A stretch of 38,268 nucleotides of DNA from assembly GCF_027492755.1 (NCBI RefSeq), contig NZ_JAPUED010000220.1, forward strand, positions 1 to 38,268, given 5' to 3'. The notes beneath the pieces are model-generated. The model did not search any database. It had not been told where the DNA came from and saw only the letters and a program-made list of their open reading frames with translations. Positions 7,570 to 16,401 of the stretch are shown piece after piece. Source of the stretch: Micropruina sp. (lineage in GTDB: Bacteria; Actinomycetota; Actinomycetes; Propionibacteriales; Propionibacteriaceae). The first letter of the stretch is position 1. Each line of letters begins with the position of its first letter. The position numbers were made by a program, and so were the translations under genes.

Positions 7570-10500
7570 TTAAGCCCGGGTGATCCGGAGGGTTTGCACC
7601 TGGAACGGACGCAAGGTGAGGCCGACCGACACCCCGTCGTCCGTCGCCGAGTGGGCGACCGGGTCGCCGGGGCGCTCCAACAGGTCCGCGGCCCGCACGG
7701 AGGCTACCGGCAGATCGACGGTCAGTTCAGTCGATGCCCGGCCGCCGGAGGCCTCGTAGACCCGGACGATCAGGTCACCCGAGCGGTCGTCGGCGAGCTT
7801 CACCGCGCTGATCAGCACCCGCGGGTCGCTGGACGTCACCAACGGCGCCAGTTCGGCTCCCCGCGCCGGGCGGGCCGGCACGTTGACGGCCCAGCCCAGT
7901 TCGGTGGCCCGGGCCGGGTCGGCGCCGAAGGCGAGCGCGAACCGCATCTGCTGGACGCCGAGGTCGGTCCGCGGGTCGGGGAAGCGCGGCGCTCGCAGCA
8001 TCGAGAACCGGACGTCGGAGACCACGGTGCCGCCGCGCTGCGATCGCACCACGTCGAAGCCGTAGGTCGAATCGTTCGCGAATGCGACGCCGAAGCCGGG
8101 CTCCTGGACCAGGAACCAGCGCTGGGCGTGGGTTTCGAACCGGGCGTTCTCCCACGAGGTGTTGTCGTGGGTGGCGCGCGACTGGAAGCCGAACTGGGTC
8201 TCGGCGATCGCGGTGTCGGCGAACACGTCGATCGGGAAGGCCAGCTTGAGGAACTTCTCGGTCTCCTGCCAGTCGACCGTGTTGTCGATCAGCAGCGCCC
8301 GGCCGTCCGCGGACAGCGACAGCCGCTGCTCGATGGACGAGGCACCGAACGAACGCCGTACGACGATCGCGTCGCCGTCCAGCCGGACCTCGTCGGCGGT
8401 CTCGATGTCGCGGCGCATCGTGCGGTAGCTGTTGTCGACGTCCCAGGCGTCCCACAGGTTCGGGAAGTCCTGGTGCAGCTGCAGCAGGTTGCCCCGCTCG
8501 CCGGCCGGGATCGCATCCCGTCCGGACGCCAGGTCGACTGCGCTCACCACGTGCCCGGCCGCGTCCAGTTCGATTCGGACGGCGTCGCTGGCCAGCACGA
8601 AACCGTCCCCCGCCACCGAGGCAGTGGTGCCGGCGGGGGTGACCGGAAGGCTGACGGCCCCCGCCGCCACGCCCGATTGAGCGATCGGTGCGGCGTTGAC
8701 CAGGAGGTTCGGCTCTGCGGCGTCCAGCTCGACGCCCAATGCCGCCAGCGAGTCGGCGATGATCTGGTTAAGGGTCTGCGCCACCAGCGCGTAGCGGACG
8801 ACCGCCTCGCGATGCACCCAGGCGATCGAGGTGCCGGGCAGGATGTCGTGGAACTGCAGCAGCAGCACTTCGTGCCAGGCCCGGTCGAGCGTCTCGTACG
8901 GGTACGGATGCCCCGTCCGGACGGCCGCGACGCTGGCCCACAGCTCGGCCTCGAACAGCAGCTGCTCGCTGCGCCGGTTGCCCTGCTTCATCTTGTGCTG
9001 GGTGGTGTACGTGGCGCGGTGCCGCTCCAGGTACAGCTCGCCCTTCCACACCGCAGGCTCGGGCAGCTCGGCCCTGGCCCGCTCGAAGAAGGCGTCCGGG
9101 GTCTCCCAGGTGACCTTGGCGCTGCCCTCCAGGTCGGCCAGCCGCTTGGCCCGGGCGATCATCTCGCGGGTGGTGCCGCCACCGCCGTCGCCCCAGCCGG
9201 TCGGCGCCAGCGAGGACGAGCCGATCGACTTCTCCTTGAAGTTGCGGTCGGCGCGGGCCACCTCGTCACCGGACAACTGGGAGTTGTAGGTGTCCATCGA
9301 CGGGAAGTGGGTGAAGATCCGCGAGCCGTCGATGCCCTCCCAGTGGAAGGAGCTGTGCGGGAAGATGTTCCGCTCGTTCCAGGAGATCTTCTGCGTCAGG
9401 AACCATTCGAAACCGGCCCCGACAAGCAGCTGCGGCAGTGCCGCCGAGTAGCCGAAACTGTCCGGCAGCCAGGCCCCGCGGCATTCGATTCCGAACTCGT
9501 CGCGGAAGAAGCGCTGCCCGTACAGGAACTGCCGGATCATCGCCTCGCCGCCGGGCAGCACGGCGTCGGCCTCGACCCACATGCCGCCGACCGGGACGAA
9601 ACGCCCGTCGGCGACCGCCTGCTTCACCCGGGCGTACACCTCGGGGCGATGTTCCTTGATCCAGGCGTACTGCTGGGCGCTCGACATGGCGTAGATGAAG
9701 TCGTCGTGCTCGTCGAGCAGGGTGACCATCGAGCTGGTGGTGCGGGCCACCTTGCGGACGGTTTCGCGCAGCGGCCACAGCCACGCCGAGTCGATGTGGG
9801 CGTGGCCGACCGCGGTGATCCGGTGCGCGGAGGGCGCGGCCGGGCTGCTCAGCACCTCGACGAGTTCGGCCCGGCCCGCGGCGGCGGTGCCGGCGATGTT
9901 CTGCAGGTCGACGGCGTCCAGCGCCCGATCGAGCGCGAACAGGATGCGTGCCCGACGGGCGGAGCTCGCGTCCAGCTGCTGGGCGAGCTGCAGCAGCACC
10001 TCGACGTCGTGGACGAGTTCGAACACCTCGGTCTCGAAGACCACGACGTCGGCACGGCGCAGCCGGTACAGCAGCTCTTCTCCGGCGGTGGCCCATTCCC
10101 CCTTCTCGGTGGGCTGGAACGGCACATAGTCGAGCAGCACCGGATTGGACGCCGCCTCGACGTAGAACTCGATCGGCTCACCGCCGGTGGCCTCGCCGAC
10201 CACCGGGATCCACTGTGCGCGCGGGTGCAGGGACCGCACCGGGCTGCCGTCCGCGCGGTAGACCAGGCCCTCGGCCTGGAAGCCGGTCATGTTGATGTCG
10301 AAACCGAGGTCGAGCAGCACCTCGACCCGCTCGCCGGCGAACTCGGCGGGCACCTGGCCGGTGACTCGGAACCAGGTGGTGTCCCAGGCCCGCCCCCACG
10401 GCTCGCCCGGCTGAGTCGGCGCGTACTCGGCGGCCAGCCCGTCGGCGACTGCGATCGGTTCGCCGCCCACCCGGTGCGCGGCGATCATCAGCGGATGTGG

Positions 10501-10581
10501 CCGCGAATGGATGGCGGGGCGCAGCCGCTCTTCGAGGACGCGGACCGCGCGGGCAAGCGTCAGATCCTGGTTGTTGTGCAT
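7570..10581 (-). CDS. Alpha-mannosidase, glycoside hydrolase family 38
   Basis: A 1003-residue GH38 enzyme that removes alpha-linked mannose from mannosides or N-glycan-type oligosaccharides. It has a zinc-site motif GHAHIDSAW (about 258-266), a nucleophile aspartate in WLPDSFGYS (about 373), and a zinc ligand in LLQFHDILPG. The C-terminal beta-sandwich follows (RDAIPAGERGNLLQLHQDFP onward). There is no signal peptide or membrane segment, so it acts in the cytoplasm. The ATG (10579-10581) overlaps the stop of the GH5 gene by one base, so the two are translationally coupled. A much longer in-frame extension to 11271 would run through GH5 and is rejected. It is expected to follow the operator-bearing promoter in front of GH5. 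Confidence 0.93.
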   Translation of the reverse strand: MHNNQDLTLARAVRVLEERLRPAIHSRPHPLMIAAHRVGGEPIAVADGLAAEYAPTQPGEPWGRAWDTTWFRVTGQVPAEFAGERVEVLLDLGFDINMTGFQAEGLVYRADGSPVRSLHPRAQWIPVVGEATGGEPIEFYVEAASNPVLLDYVPFQPTEKGEWATAGEELLYRLRRADVVVFETEVFELVHDVEVLLQLAQQLDASSARRARILFALDRALDAVDLQNIAGTAAAGRAELVEVLSSPAAPSAHRITAVGHAHIDSAWLWPLRETVRKVARTTSSMVTLLDEHDDFIYAMSSAQQYAWIKEHRPEVYARVKQAVADGRFVPVGGMWVEADAVLPGGEAMIRQFLYGQRFFRDEFGIECRGAWLPDSFGYSAALPQLLVGAGFEWFLTQKISWNERNIFPHSSFHWEGIDGSRIFTHFPSMDTYNSQLSGDEVARADRNFKEKSIGSSSLAPTGWGDGGGGTTREMIARAKRLADLEGSAKVTWETPDAFFERARAELPEPAVWKGELYLERHRATYTTQHKMKQGNRRSEQLLFEAELWASVAAVRTGHPYPYETLDRAWHEVLLLQFHDILPGTSIAWVHREAVVRYALVAQTLNQIIADSLAALGVELDAAEPNLLVNAAPIAQSGVAAGAVSLPVTPAGTTASVAGDGFVLASDAVRIELDAAGHVVSAVDLASGRDAIPAGERGNLLQLHQDFPNLWDAWDVDNSYRTMRRDIETADEVRLDGDAIVVRRSFGASSIEQRLSLSADGRALLIDNTVDWQETEKFLKLAFPIDVFADTAIAETQFGFQSRATHDNTSWENARFETHAQRWFLVQEPGFGVAFANDSTYGFDVVRSQRGGTVVSDVRFSMLRAPRFPDPRTDLGVQQMRFALAFGADPARATELGWAVNVPARPARGAELAPLVTSSDPRVLISAVKLADDRSGDLIVRVYEASGGRASTELTVDLPVASVRAADLLERPGDPVAHSATDDGVSVGLTLRPFQVQTLRITRA

Positions 10582-11780
10582 CAAGCCTCCACGGTCGCGG
10601 CCAGGGTCACCCGAGGGTGCCGGCCGGCACGGGCAATGTCCATGTAACGCTCCCAGAACGCGCCGCCCGGTGCCAGATCGCGGCGGCTCACGTCGGTGGG
10701 GTCGAGCAGCAGTCGCGGCGGGTCGGCGTCGTCGACGCTCTCCCGGCGGCGTCGGCGCAACTCGTCCATCGCCCGGGCGAGCACCCGGCCCTCGTTCTTG
10801 ATCGTGCCGTGCTCGTCGATCAGGCCGAGGTCGTACTCCAGTTCGGGGAAGTCGGCCAGTGACCGGCTGACGTCGTGCGAGCACCACCAGGTGATGCCGT
10901 ACAGCTGCGGGGTGTCGGCGAGCTGCTCGACGGTGGCCTCGATGAACGGTGCGACGGACGCCTGCGGCAGCACGTTGCGCGGCGCACCCACCTCCTGCAC
11001 CCAGACCGGGCGATCCGGGTCGGCCTGGAACGCCCGGGCGATCTCGGTCAGGTAGCGGGCGTGCGCCCGGGTCTCGAAGGCGTCCGGGCCGTAGACCTGG
11101 GCGGTGCCGTTGAACACCCACGAATGCAGCACGGTCATGTCGCCCAGGTTCGCGGCGTGCGCCGGGGTGAAAGGCTGGGTGTCGTCGTACCAGGTGGCGT
11201 CGTAGCAGGCGTGCAGCACCTGGACGTCGGGGGCGCCGGTGCGCAGCGCACCCAGCATCGCGTCGAGCCACGCGCTCACGTCACCCTCGGACGCCGGATA
11301 CGGCTCGGGATGGACGGTGCCGGTGAACTGGTTGACCTCGTTGCCGACGGTCAGTCCGAGCAGGTTGGGGTGACCGGCACAGGCTCGGGCCAGCGCGGTC
11401 AGGTAGACGGCCGTGGAGGCGACCACGTCGGGGTCGGTGAAGAAGCCGCGGCGATGCCAGCTGGTCAGCCAGGCCGGCACGAAGTCGAAGCTGGACAGGT
11501 GACCCTGCAGGCCGTCGACCCAGACGTCCAGGCCGCGCTCGTCGGCGAGCTCGATCACCTTCTCGACATCGGCCAGGCCGCCGGGGCGGATCAGTGTCCG
11601 GTTCGGCTGCAGCAGTGGCCAGAGCGGGAAGACCCGGACGTGGTCGACGCCCAGTTCGGCGATGGTGTCGAAGTCGCGGGCCACGTCGTCGGCGCTGAAA
11701 TCGAGCCAGTGGTGGAACCATCCGACGCGTGGGGTGTAGTTCACCCCGAAGCGGACCGGGGCTCCAGCAGGGGCCGTCAT
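10581..11780 (-). CDS. Glycoside hydrolase family 5, probable subfamily 18 beta-mannosidase
   Basis: A 399-residue (beta/alpha)8 enzyme. The N terminus FGVNYTPRVGWFHHW and the blocks VRVFPLWPLLQPNRT and DGLQGHLSSFDF match what I know of GH5_18, bifidobacterial beta-mannosidases that split the Man-beta-1,4-GlcNAc core of N-glycans. The acid/base is E148 in TVGNEVNQ and the nucleophile E263 in VWVQEVGAP, as expected for clan GH-A. No signal peptide is present. I choose ATG 11780 because a TTGACA/TAAAGT promoter ends 7 bp before it, which leaves no room for an upstream start and implies a leaderless transcript; no Shine-Dalgarno sequence is visible. It is the first gene of the GH5-GH38 operon. 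Family is firm, subfamily is inferred from recall and context. Confidence 0.82.
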   Translation of the reverse strand: MTAPAGAPVRFGVNYTPRVGWFHHWLDFSADDVARDFDTIAELGVDHVRVFPLWPLLQPNRTLIRPGGLADVEKVIELADERGLDVWVDGLQGHLSSFDFVPAWLTSWHRRGFFTDPDVVASTAVYLTALARACAGHPNLLGLTVGNEVNQFTGTVHPEPYPASEGDVSAWLDAMLGALRTGAPDVQVLHACYDATWYDDTQPFTPAHAANLGDMTVLHSWVFNGTAQVYGPDAFETRAHARYLTEIARAFQADPDRPVWVQEVGAPRNVLPQASVAPFIEATVEQLADTPQLYGITWWCSHDVSRSLADFPELEYDLGLIDEHGTIKNEGRVLARAMDELRRRRRESVDDADPPRLLLDPTDVSRRDLAPGGAFWERYMDIARAGRHPRVTLAATVEA

Positions 11781-11784
11781 CGGC

Positions 11785-11815
11785 GTAACTTTACCGATTG
11801 AGTATCGCCTGTCAA
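11785..11815 (-). promoter_or_regulatory. Promoter and LacI-type operator of the GH5-GH38 operon
   Basis: On the minus strand a perfect -35, TTGACA (complement of 11810-11815), is followed after 16 bp by TAAAGT (complement of 11788-11793), 7 bp before the GH5 ATG. Between and into the -10 lies TCAATCGGTAAA (complement of 11790-11801). It is centred on CG like LacI-family operators and shares its left half TCAATC with the sites at 13171 and 20785. Binding there would block RNA polymerase directly. Confidence 0.65.
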
Positions 11816-12014
11816 AGGCTCTGTCCGGGGGCCGCCGCGCGGGCTCGGGCGGGGTCACCGGAACGTCGGCGGCCGACCGTGCCGGACCCAGCCGTCCGCG
11901 CGCCTCGGAACCGCTCGGCCGGGCCGTGCGGGAGCGGGGCGAGGCAGCCCCGGCCGCCCTTCCGCCACTACGTTAAGGTTGGCCCGGAAACAGGCACGAC
12001 CGGGAGGCGGAGCA

Positions 12015-13055
12015 ATGGCGGCCAGAGAGGCGGGTATTCCCCGTTCCGGCCGCGTCACGATTTCCGACATCGCCCGTCGGGCGGGTGTCACCAGCGGTGC
12101 CGTTTCGCTCGCAATCAACGGCAAACCGGGCGTTTCCGATATCACTCGGGCCCGCATCCTCAGGATCGCCGACGAGATGCGCTGGCGTCCGAATCACGCC
12201 GCCAAAACGTTGCGCGGGCAGAGCCCGCATTCCATCGGACTGGTGCTGACCAGGCCCGAAGAGGTGGTCGGCGAAGAGGTCTTCTTCACCAAATTCCTCG
12301 CCGGCGTCCAGTCGGTGCTGAGTCAGCGGGGCTATTCGCTGCAGTTGCAGATGGCTACCGACCTGGCCTCCGAGACGGCCATCCATGCCGACTGGATCGC
12401 CGACGGCCGGGTGGACGGCATCCTCGTCCTCGACCCGCGGGTGGACGATCCACGGGTGGCCGCGCTGCTCGAACTCGGCCTGCCTGCGGTGATCGTCGGC
12501 GGCGACCAGGACGGCGCCGCCTTGACCAGCGTCCGCACCGACGACGGGCAATTCATGCGGGTGGTGTTCGACCATCTGCTCGCCCTGGGGCATCAGCGAA
12601 TCGGTTACATCACCGGCGACCAGAGCTTCGCCCATATTCGCCGGCGCATCGCTGCTTTCACCGACTACACCCTCGAATCGGGTATCTGGGGCATCACCCT
12701 GGCGGCAGATTTCGTGCCGCAACAGGCCAAGGAAGCCACCCGAAAACTCATGTCGTCACCCAAGGGCCCGACCGCGCTGATTTTCGACAGCGAAGTGATG
12801 GCCATCGCCGGAATGGCGACGTTGAGCGAGTTGGGATTCGCGGTGCCGGGCGATGTTTCGGTGCTGTCGTGGGAAGACTCGGCAACCTGTCGGGTGCTGC
12901 ACCCGACGCTGACCGCGCTGAATCGTGACGCCGCGGCATTGGGTCGCCAGGCCGCGACCGGCATGCTGCGACTGCTCGACCGTGAACCGGCCGACGAGCC
13001 GGCGGTCGTCGCCAGCGTGGTGCCCCGCGAGTCGACGGCGCCCCCGGCGTCCTGA
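12015..13055 (+). CDS. LacI family transcriptional regulator of the mannose-glycan locus
   Basis: A 346-residue LacI/GalR repressor. The N-terminal helix-turn-helix (about 14-40: VTISDIARRAGVTSGAVSLA) is followed by a hinge helix (NHAAKTLRGQ, about 60-69) and a periplasmic-binding-protein-like sensor domain (SIGLVLTRPEE onward, with VDGILVLDPRVDD, HQRIGYITGD and VSVLSWEDS). The start is ATG 12015 with GGGAGG at 12002-12007; an earlier ATG at 11979 lacks a ribosome site. It sits between the GH5-GH38 operon and the importer operon. The TCAATCG elements in three nearby promoters are its most likely operators. I see no copy in front of the gene itself. The inducer is probably a mannose-containing oligosaccharide, by context. 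Confidence 0.92.
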   Translation: MAAREAGIPRSGRVTISDIARRAGVTSGAVSLAINGKPGVSDITRARILRIADEMRWRPNHAAKTLRGQSPHSIGLVLTRPEEVVGEEVFFTKFLAGVQSVLSQRGYSLQLQMATDLASETAIHADWIADGRVDGILVLDPRVDDPRVAALLELGLPAVIVGGDQDGAALTSVRTDDGQFMRVVFDHLLALGHQRIGYITGDQSFAHIRRRIAAFTDYTLESGIWGITLAADFVPQQAKEATRKLMSSPKGPTALIFDSEVMAIAGMATLSELGFAVPGDVSVLSWEDSATCRVLHPTLTALNRDAAALGRQAATGMLRLLDREPADEPAVVASVVPRESTAPPAS

Positions 13056-13159
13056 TCCGCGCCGACTTCCAACTGACGTTCCGACAACTGACGTTTCCGA
13101 TCCGCCGAGCCCGGAGGCTCGCCCCCTGGTCTCTGCGAGCCCGATCGGTGGGCCGTCCC

Positions 13160-13188
13160 TTGCACTCAACTCAATCGATGTAGTAACT
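13160..13188 (+). promoter_or_regulatory. Promoter and LacI-type operator of the importer operon
   Basis: TTGCAC (13160-13165) and GTAACT (13183-13188) are spaced 17 bp and could be -35 and -10, though the -10 is weak. TCAATCGATGTA (13171-13182) fills the spacer. Its core TCAATCGAT is the same as in the manA/ROK site, which points to repression by the adjacent LacI protein. A short direct repeat, CAACTGACGTT, lies upstream at 13070-13080 and 13085-13095. Confidence 0.6.
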
Positions 13189-13240
13189 TCCACGCCACCA
13201 TGCGCCGTCGCTTGGCGGCCTTGCACAACTATGAGGAGGC

Positions 13241-14533
13241 ATGATGAGACGCTTCACCGGACTCGTCACCCTGGTGGCATCGGCCGCACTCGCTCTGACT
13301 GCTTGCACGGGCGGCGGCGCAGCCCCCGCTCCGGCACAGTCCAGCGGTGGTGGCAGCGGCAAGCTCTCCGGAACGGTGAAGTTCCAGAGCTGGTCGCTGA
13401 AGAACGAGACGTTCAGCCCCTACTTCGAGGCGCTCTTCGCCTCGTTCGAGAAGGAGACCGGCGTCAAGGTCGAGTGGCTCGACCAGCCCGGCGAGGGTTA
13501 CCAGGAGAAGGTGCTCGCCCAGGCCAATTCCGGTTCGTTGCCCGACGTGATCAACCTGCCGCCGGACATCGCGTTCCCGCTGGCCAAGGCCGGCGTGCTG
13601 CTCGACGTCAACGCGGCCGATTCGTCCCTGGCCTCGACCTTCGTGCCGGGCGCCTGGGAGGCCTACTCCTACCCGGGCCTGACCGGCACGTTCGGCATTC
13701 CCTGGTACCTGGGCACCGACCTCAGCTGGTGGAACGGCACCGAGCTGAAGAAGTACGGCGTCGACACCGACAAGCTGCCGACCACCAATGAAGAACTGAT
13801 CGAGCTGGCCAAGAAGGTCGGCACCGAGTCCAAGGGCAAGCTGCCGGTGCTGTCGTCGATGCCGACGATCGACCTGTTCTCGTCCAGCGGCGTCCCGGTG
13901 ATGAACGACGCCGGAGACTTCGTCTTCAACACCCCGCAGGCCGCCGCGATCGTCGATCAGTTCCGCGACGCCTACAAGGCCGGCGGTGTCCCCCCGGAGG
14001 CGCTGACCGGTGACTTCGGTGGCAATGCCGACAACTTCAAGGCGGGCAAGGTCGCCTACACCACGGCCACCTCGACCTTCGCCACCGATCTGGCGAAGAA
14101 CGCGCCGACGATCGCCAAGGGCGTCATCGCCACGCCGCGTATCGGCGACGCCCCGCTGTTCGTCCAGGGCGTCTCGGTCGCGGCCAACTCGGCCAACAAG
14201 GACGCCGCGCTCGCCTTCGCGAAGTACCTGACCAACACGGCCAACCAGGTCGCGTTCTGCAAGATCGCCGTCGGCTACATGCCGGGCACGGTCGAGGGCA
14301 GCGCCGATACCGCGTCGCTCAGCGCGGGAGTCAAGGACGAGTTGCAGTTGAAGGCCATCGGCATCGTGGTCGAGTCCATGAAGACCGCGCGGGTGCTCAC
14401 CCCCGTGCAGTGGACCGGTGCGATGAAGACCTACATGGACCAGCAGCTCGCCCTCGCCCTCAAGGGAGAGATCGGTTCGCAGGAGGCGCTCGACAAGATC
14501 GTCAAGTACGCCAACACGAACAAGGTCGAGTGA
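13241..14533 (+). CDS. Sugar ABC transporter substrate-binding lipoprotein
   Basis: A 430-residue extracellular solute-binding protein of the maltose/oligosaccharide type (family 1). It has a lipoprotein signal with lipobox LTAC and lipidated C22, a Gly/Ser/Ala/Pro linker, then the mature domain starting KLSGTVKFQSWS. It contains the typical segment YQEKVLAQANSGSLPDVINL. Two ATGs occur at 13241 and 13244; AGGAGG (13234-13239) leaves 1 or 4 bases, so the second may be used. It is the first gene of an operon with two permeases. The likely ligand is a mannose-containing oligosaccharide, judged from the GH38, GH5 and GH92 neighbours and the shared operator, not from binding residues. Confidence 0.92.
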   Translation: MMRRFTGLVTLVASAALALTACTGGGAAPAPAQSSGGGSGKLSGTVKFQSWSLKNETFSPYFEALFASFEKETGVKVEWLDQPGEGYQEKVLAQANSGSLPDVINLPPDIAFPLAKAGVLLDVNAADSSLASTFVPGAWEAYSYPGLTGTFGIPWYLGTDLSWWNGTELKKYGVDTDKLPTTNEELIELAKKVGTESKGKLPVLSSMPTIDLFSSSGVPVMNDAGDFVFNTPQAAAIVDQFRDAYKAGGVPPEALTGDFGGNADNFKAGKVAYTTATSTFATDLAKNAPTIAKGVIATPRIGDAPLFVQGVSVAANSANKDAALAFAKYLTNTANQVAFCKIAVGYMPGTVEGSADTASLSAGVKDELQLKAIGIVVESMKTARVLTPVQWTGAMKTYMDQQLALALKGEIGSQEALDKIVKYANTNKVE

Positions 14534-14575
14534 CCTGAACCGCCTAGCGATCCCGGGAAGGAGAAGGAGGAACCC

Positions 14576-15457
14576 ATGAAGTCACACAAGTGGTTCACGC
14601 CGTGGCTGCTGGTGGCACCGGGTGTCATCTGGGTGCTGGTGTTCGGCCTGTGGCCGTTCTTCAACACCGTGGTGCTGAGCTTCACCAACGCGCGCCCACT
14701 GCAAGCGGGACGGTTCATCGGACTGGAGAACTATGCCCGGATCGGCTCGGACGAGCAGTTCGGCTACGCGCTGACGACGAGCCTGATCTACATGGTCGTC
14801 TGCATTCCGTTGCTGACGATCCTGCCGTTGCTGGTCGCGCTGCTGGTGGAGAAGACGATCCCCTGGATCACCTTCTTCCGCACCACCTTCTACTTCCCGG
14901 TGATCGCGTCGGTGGTTGTGGTCGCCCTGATCTGGAGTTGGCTGTTCGACACCAAGGGCTTGATCAACGGCGCCCTCGAGGCGATGGGTGTGGTCGACAA
15001 CCCGGTTCCGTTCCTGGTCGACCGCTGGTGGCTGCTGATCACCGCCATCCTGCTGACCGTCTGGAAGGGCCTCGGCTACTACATGGTGGTCTACCTGGCC
15101 GCTCTGGGTAACTCCAACAAGGAGTTGCACGAGGCAGCCGCGCTGGACGGCGCCGGAGCCTTCCAGCGGTTCCTGACGGTCACCCTTCCGGCGGTCCGGG
15201 GCGCGATGGTGCTGATCATGGCGCTGGTGGCGGTCTCCGCACTGCGCGTCTTCACCGAGTTGCAGGTGCTCTCCAACGGCACCGGCGGCCCTGGTGGCCA
15301 GTCCATGTCGCTGGTGATGTTGATCAAGACGGTCGGTTCAGGGCTGACCGGCAACGTCGGCTACGCGTCGGCGCTGAGCGTCGTGCTGTTCCTGATCACG
15401 GCGTTGCCGCTGCTGGCGATCGCCTGGATGAACCGCGAGAAGGAAGCGAAGGCCTGA
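14576..15457 (+). CDS. Sugar ABC transporter permease, MalF type
   Basis: A 293-residue inner-membrane permease with six predicted helices, starting SHKWFTPWLLVAPGVIWVLV. The ATPase-contact loop EAAALDGAGAFQRFLTVTLP (EAAxxDGA motif) is near residue 185. It forms the channel with the next gene and is fed by the upstream lipoprotein. GGAGAAGGAGG lies just before ATG 14576. The operon has no ATP-binding gene, so it probably borrows a shared ATPase of the MsiK type, as many actinobacterial sugar importers do. Confidence 0.93.
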   Translation: MKSHKWFTPWLLVAPGVIWVLVFGLWPFFNTVVLSFTNARPLQAGRFIGLENYARIGSDEQFGYALTTSLIYMVVCIPLLTILPLLVALLVEKTIPWITFFRTTFYFPVIASVVVVALIWSWLFDTKGLINGALEAMGVVDNPVPFLVDRWWLLITAILLTVWKGLGYYMVVYLAALGNSNKELHEAAALDGAGAFQRFLTVTLPAVRGAMVLIMALVAVSALRVFTELQVLSNGTGGPGGQSMSLVMLIKTVGSGLTGNVGYASALSVVLFLITALPLLAIAWMNREKEAKA

Positions 15458-15458
15458 C

Positions 15459-16394
15459 ATGACCACAACCGTGGAAGAAACCCCGCAGTCCATCGAGATC
15501 GCGGCGCGGGCCGTCAAGCCCAAGAAGGTCAAGGAGCCGGCCTACCGGCGCAAGGGCTCGAGCGATTTCCTCAAGCCCACGCTCGGAGGCCTGATCGTCC
15601 GGTACGTGCTGCTGGCGATCATGACAGTGATCGTGGTCGGCCCGCTGATCTTCCAGTTGGCGACGTCCTTCAAGGGCCCGCTCGACGACATCTACAACTT
15701 CCCGCCCAGCCTGATCCCGACGGACCCGACCTTCCAGAACTACGTGCGGGTGCAGGACTTCATTCCGATCTACCTGTACGCCTGGCACTCGTTGCTGGTG
15801 GCGGTGGGCACCGTGATCACCAACGCGGCGTTCGCCACCTTCGGCGGGTACGCGTTGGGCTGCATGGAGTTCAAGGGAAAGAAGATCGTCTGGGGCATCC
15901 TGCTCTCGACGATGCTGCTGCCCGGTGAGGTCACGATCACCAGCCAGTTCCTGACCATCAAGGCGTTCGGACTGGCCGACACCCTGTGGGGCGTCTTCCT
16001 GCCGGGTGCGGTCGGTGCGATGAACGTGATGCTGATCGCCACCGCCTGCCGGGCGATCCCGCAGGACATGCTGGCCGCGGCCACCATCGACGGTGCCACC
16101 ACCTGGCAGCGGATTCAGCACATGGTGTGGCCGAACATCAAGGGCATGGTCAGCGTGGTCGCGATCTTCTCGTTCATCGGTGCCTGGGACGACTTCCTGT
16201 GGCCGCTGATCGTGCTGTCGGATCCGGCCAAGTACACCCTGACGGTCGGCATGGCGTTCCTCAGCGGCAACTTTGCCGATCCGCGACTGGTCGCGGCCGG
16301 TACGATGATCGCGCTCGTCCCGATCGTGATCCTGTTCTCGGTGATGCAGAAGCACTTCTTCGCCGGTGTCGAGGAGGGCGCTGTCAAGGGATGA
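15459..16394 (+). CDS. Sugar ABC transporter permease, MalG type
   Basis: A 311-residue partner permease. A charged cytoplasmic N-terminal stretch of about 40 residues rich in lysine (VKPKKVKEPAYRRK) precedes six helices (YVLLAIMTVIVVGPLIFQLA first). The EAA-type loop is LAAATIDGATTWQRIQHMVWP with the DGA core. The start ATG 15459 is one base after the stop of the previous gene, so the two are translationally coupled. It should carry the second substrate-path half and contact the ATPase. Confidence 0.93.
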   Translation: MTTTVEETPQSIEIAARAVKPKKVKEPAYRRKGSSDFLKPTLGGLIVRYVLLAIMTVIVVGPLIFQLATSFKGPLDDIYNFPPSLIPTDPTFQNYVRVQDFIPIYLYAWHSLLVAVGTVITNAAFATFGGYALGCMEFKGKKIVWGILLSTMLLPGEVTITSQFLTIKAFGLADTLWGVFLPGAVGAMNVMLIATACRAIPQDMLAAATIDGATTWQRIQHMVWPNIKGMVSVVAIFSFIGAWDDFLWPLIVLSDPAKYTLTVGMAFLSGNFADPRLVAAGTMIALVPIVILFSVMQKHFFAGVEEGAVKG

Positions 16395-16401
16395 TTGTCT
16401 G

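Noticed and set aside
7543-10647. Long open reading frame on the plus strand opposite the GH38 gene
   Set aside because: It is the mirror of a clear GH38 enzyme in G+C-rich DNA, has no recognisable domain and is full of low-complexity arginine, glycine and valine.
10582-11271. N-terminal extension of the GH38 gene
   Set aside because: It overlaps the GH5 coding region and is arginine-rich shadow text; the coupled ATG at 10581 is the natural start.
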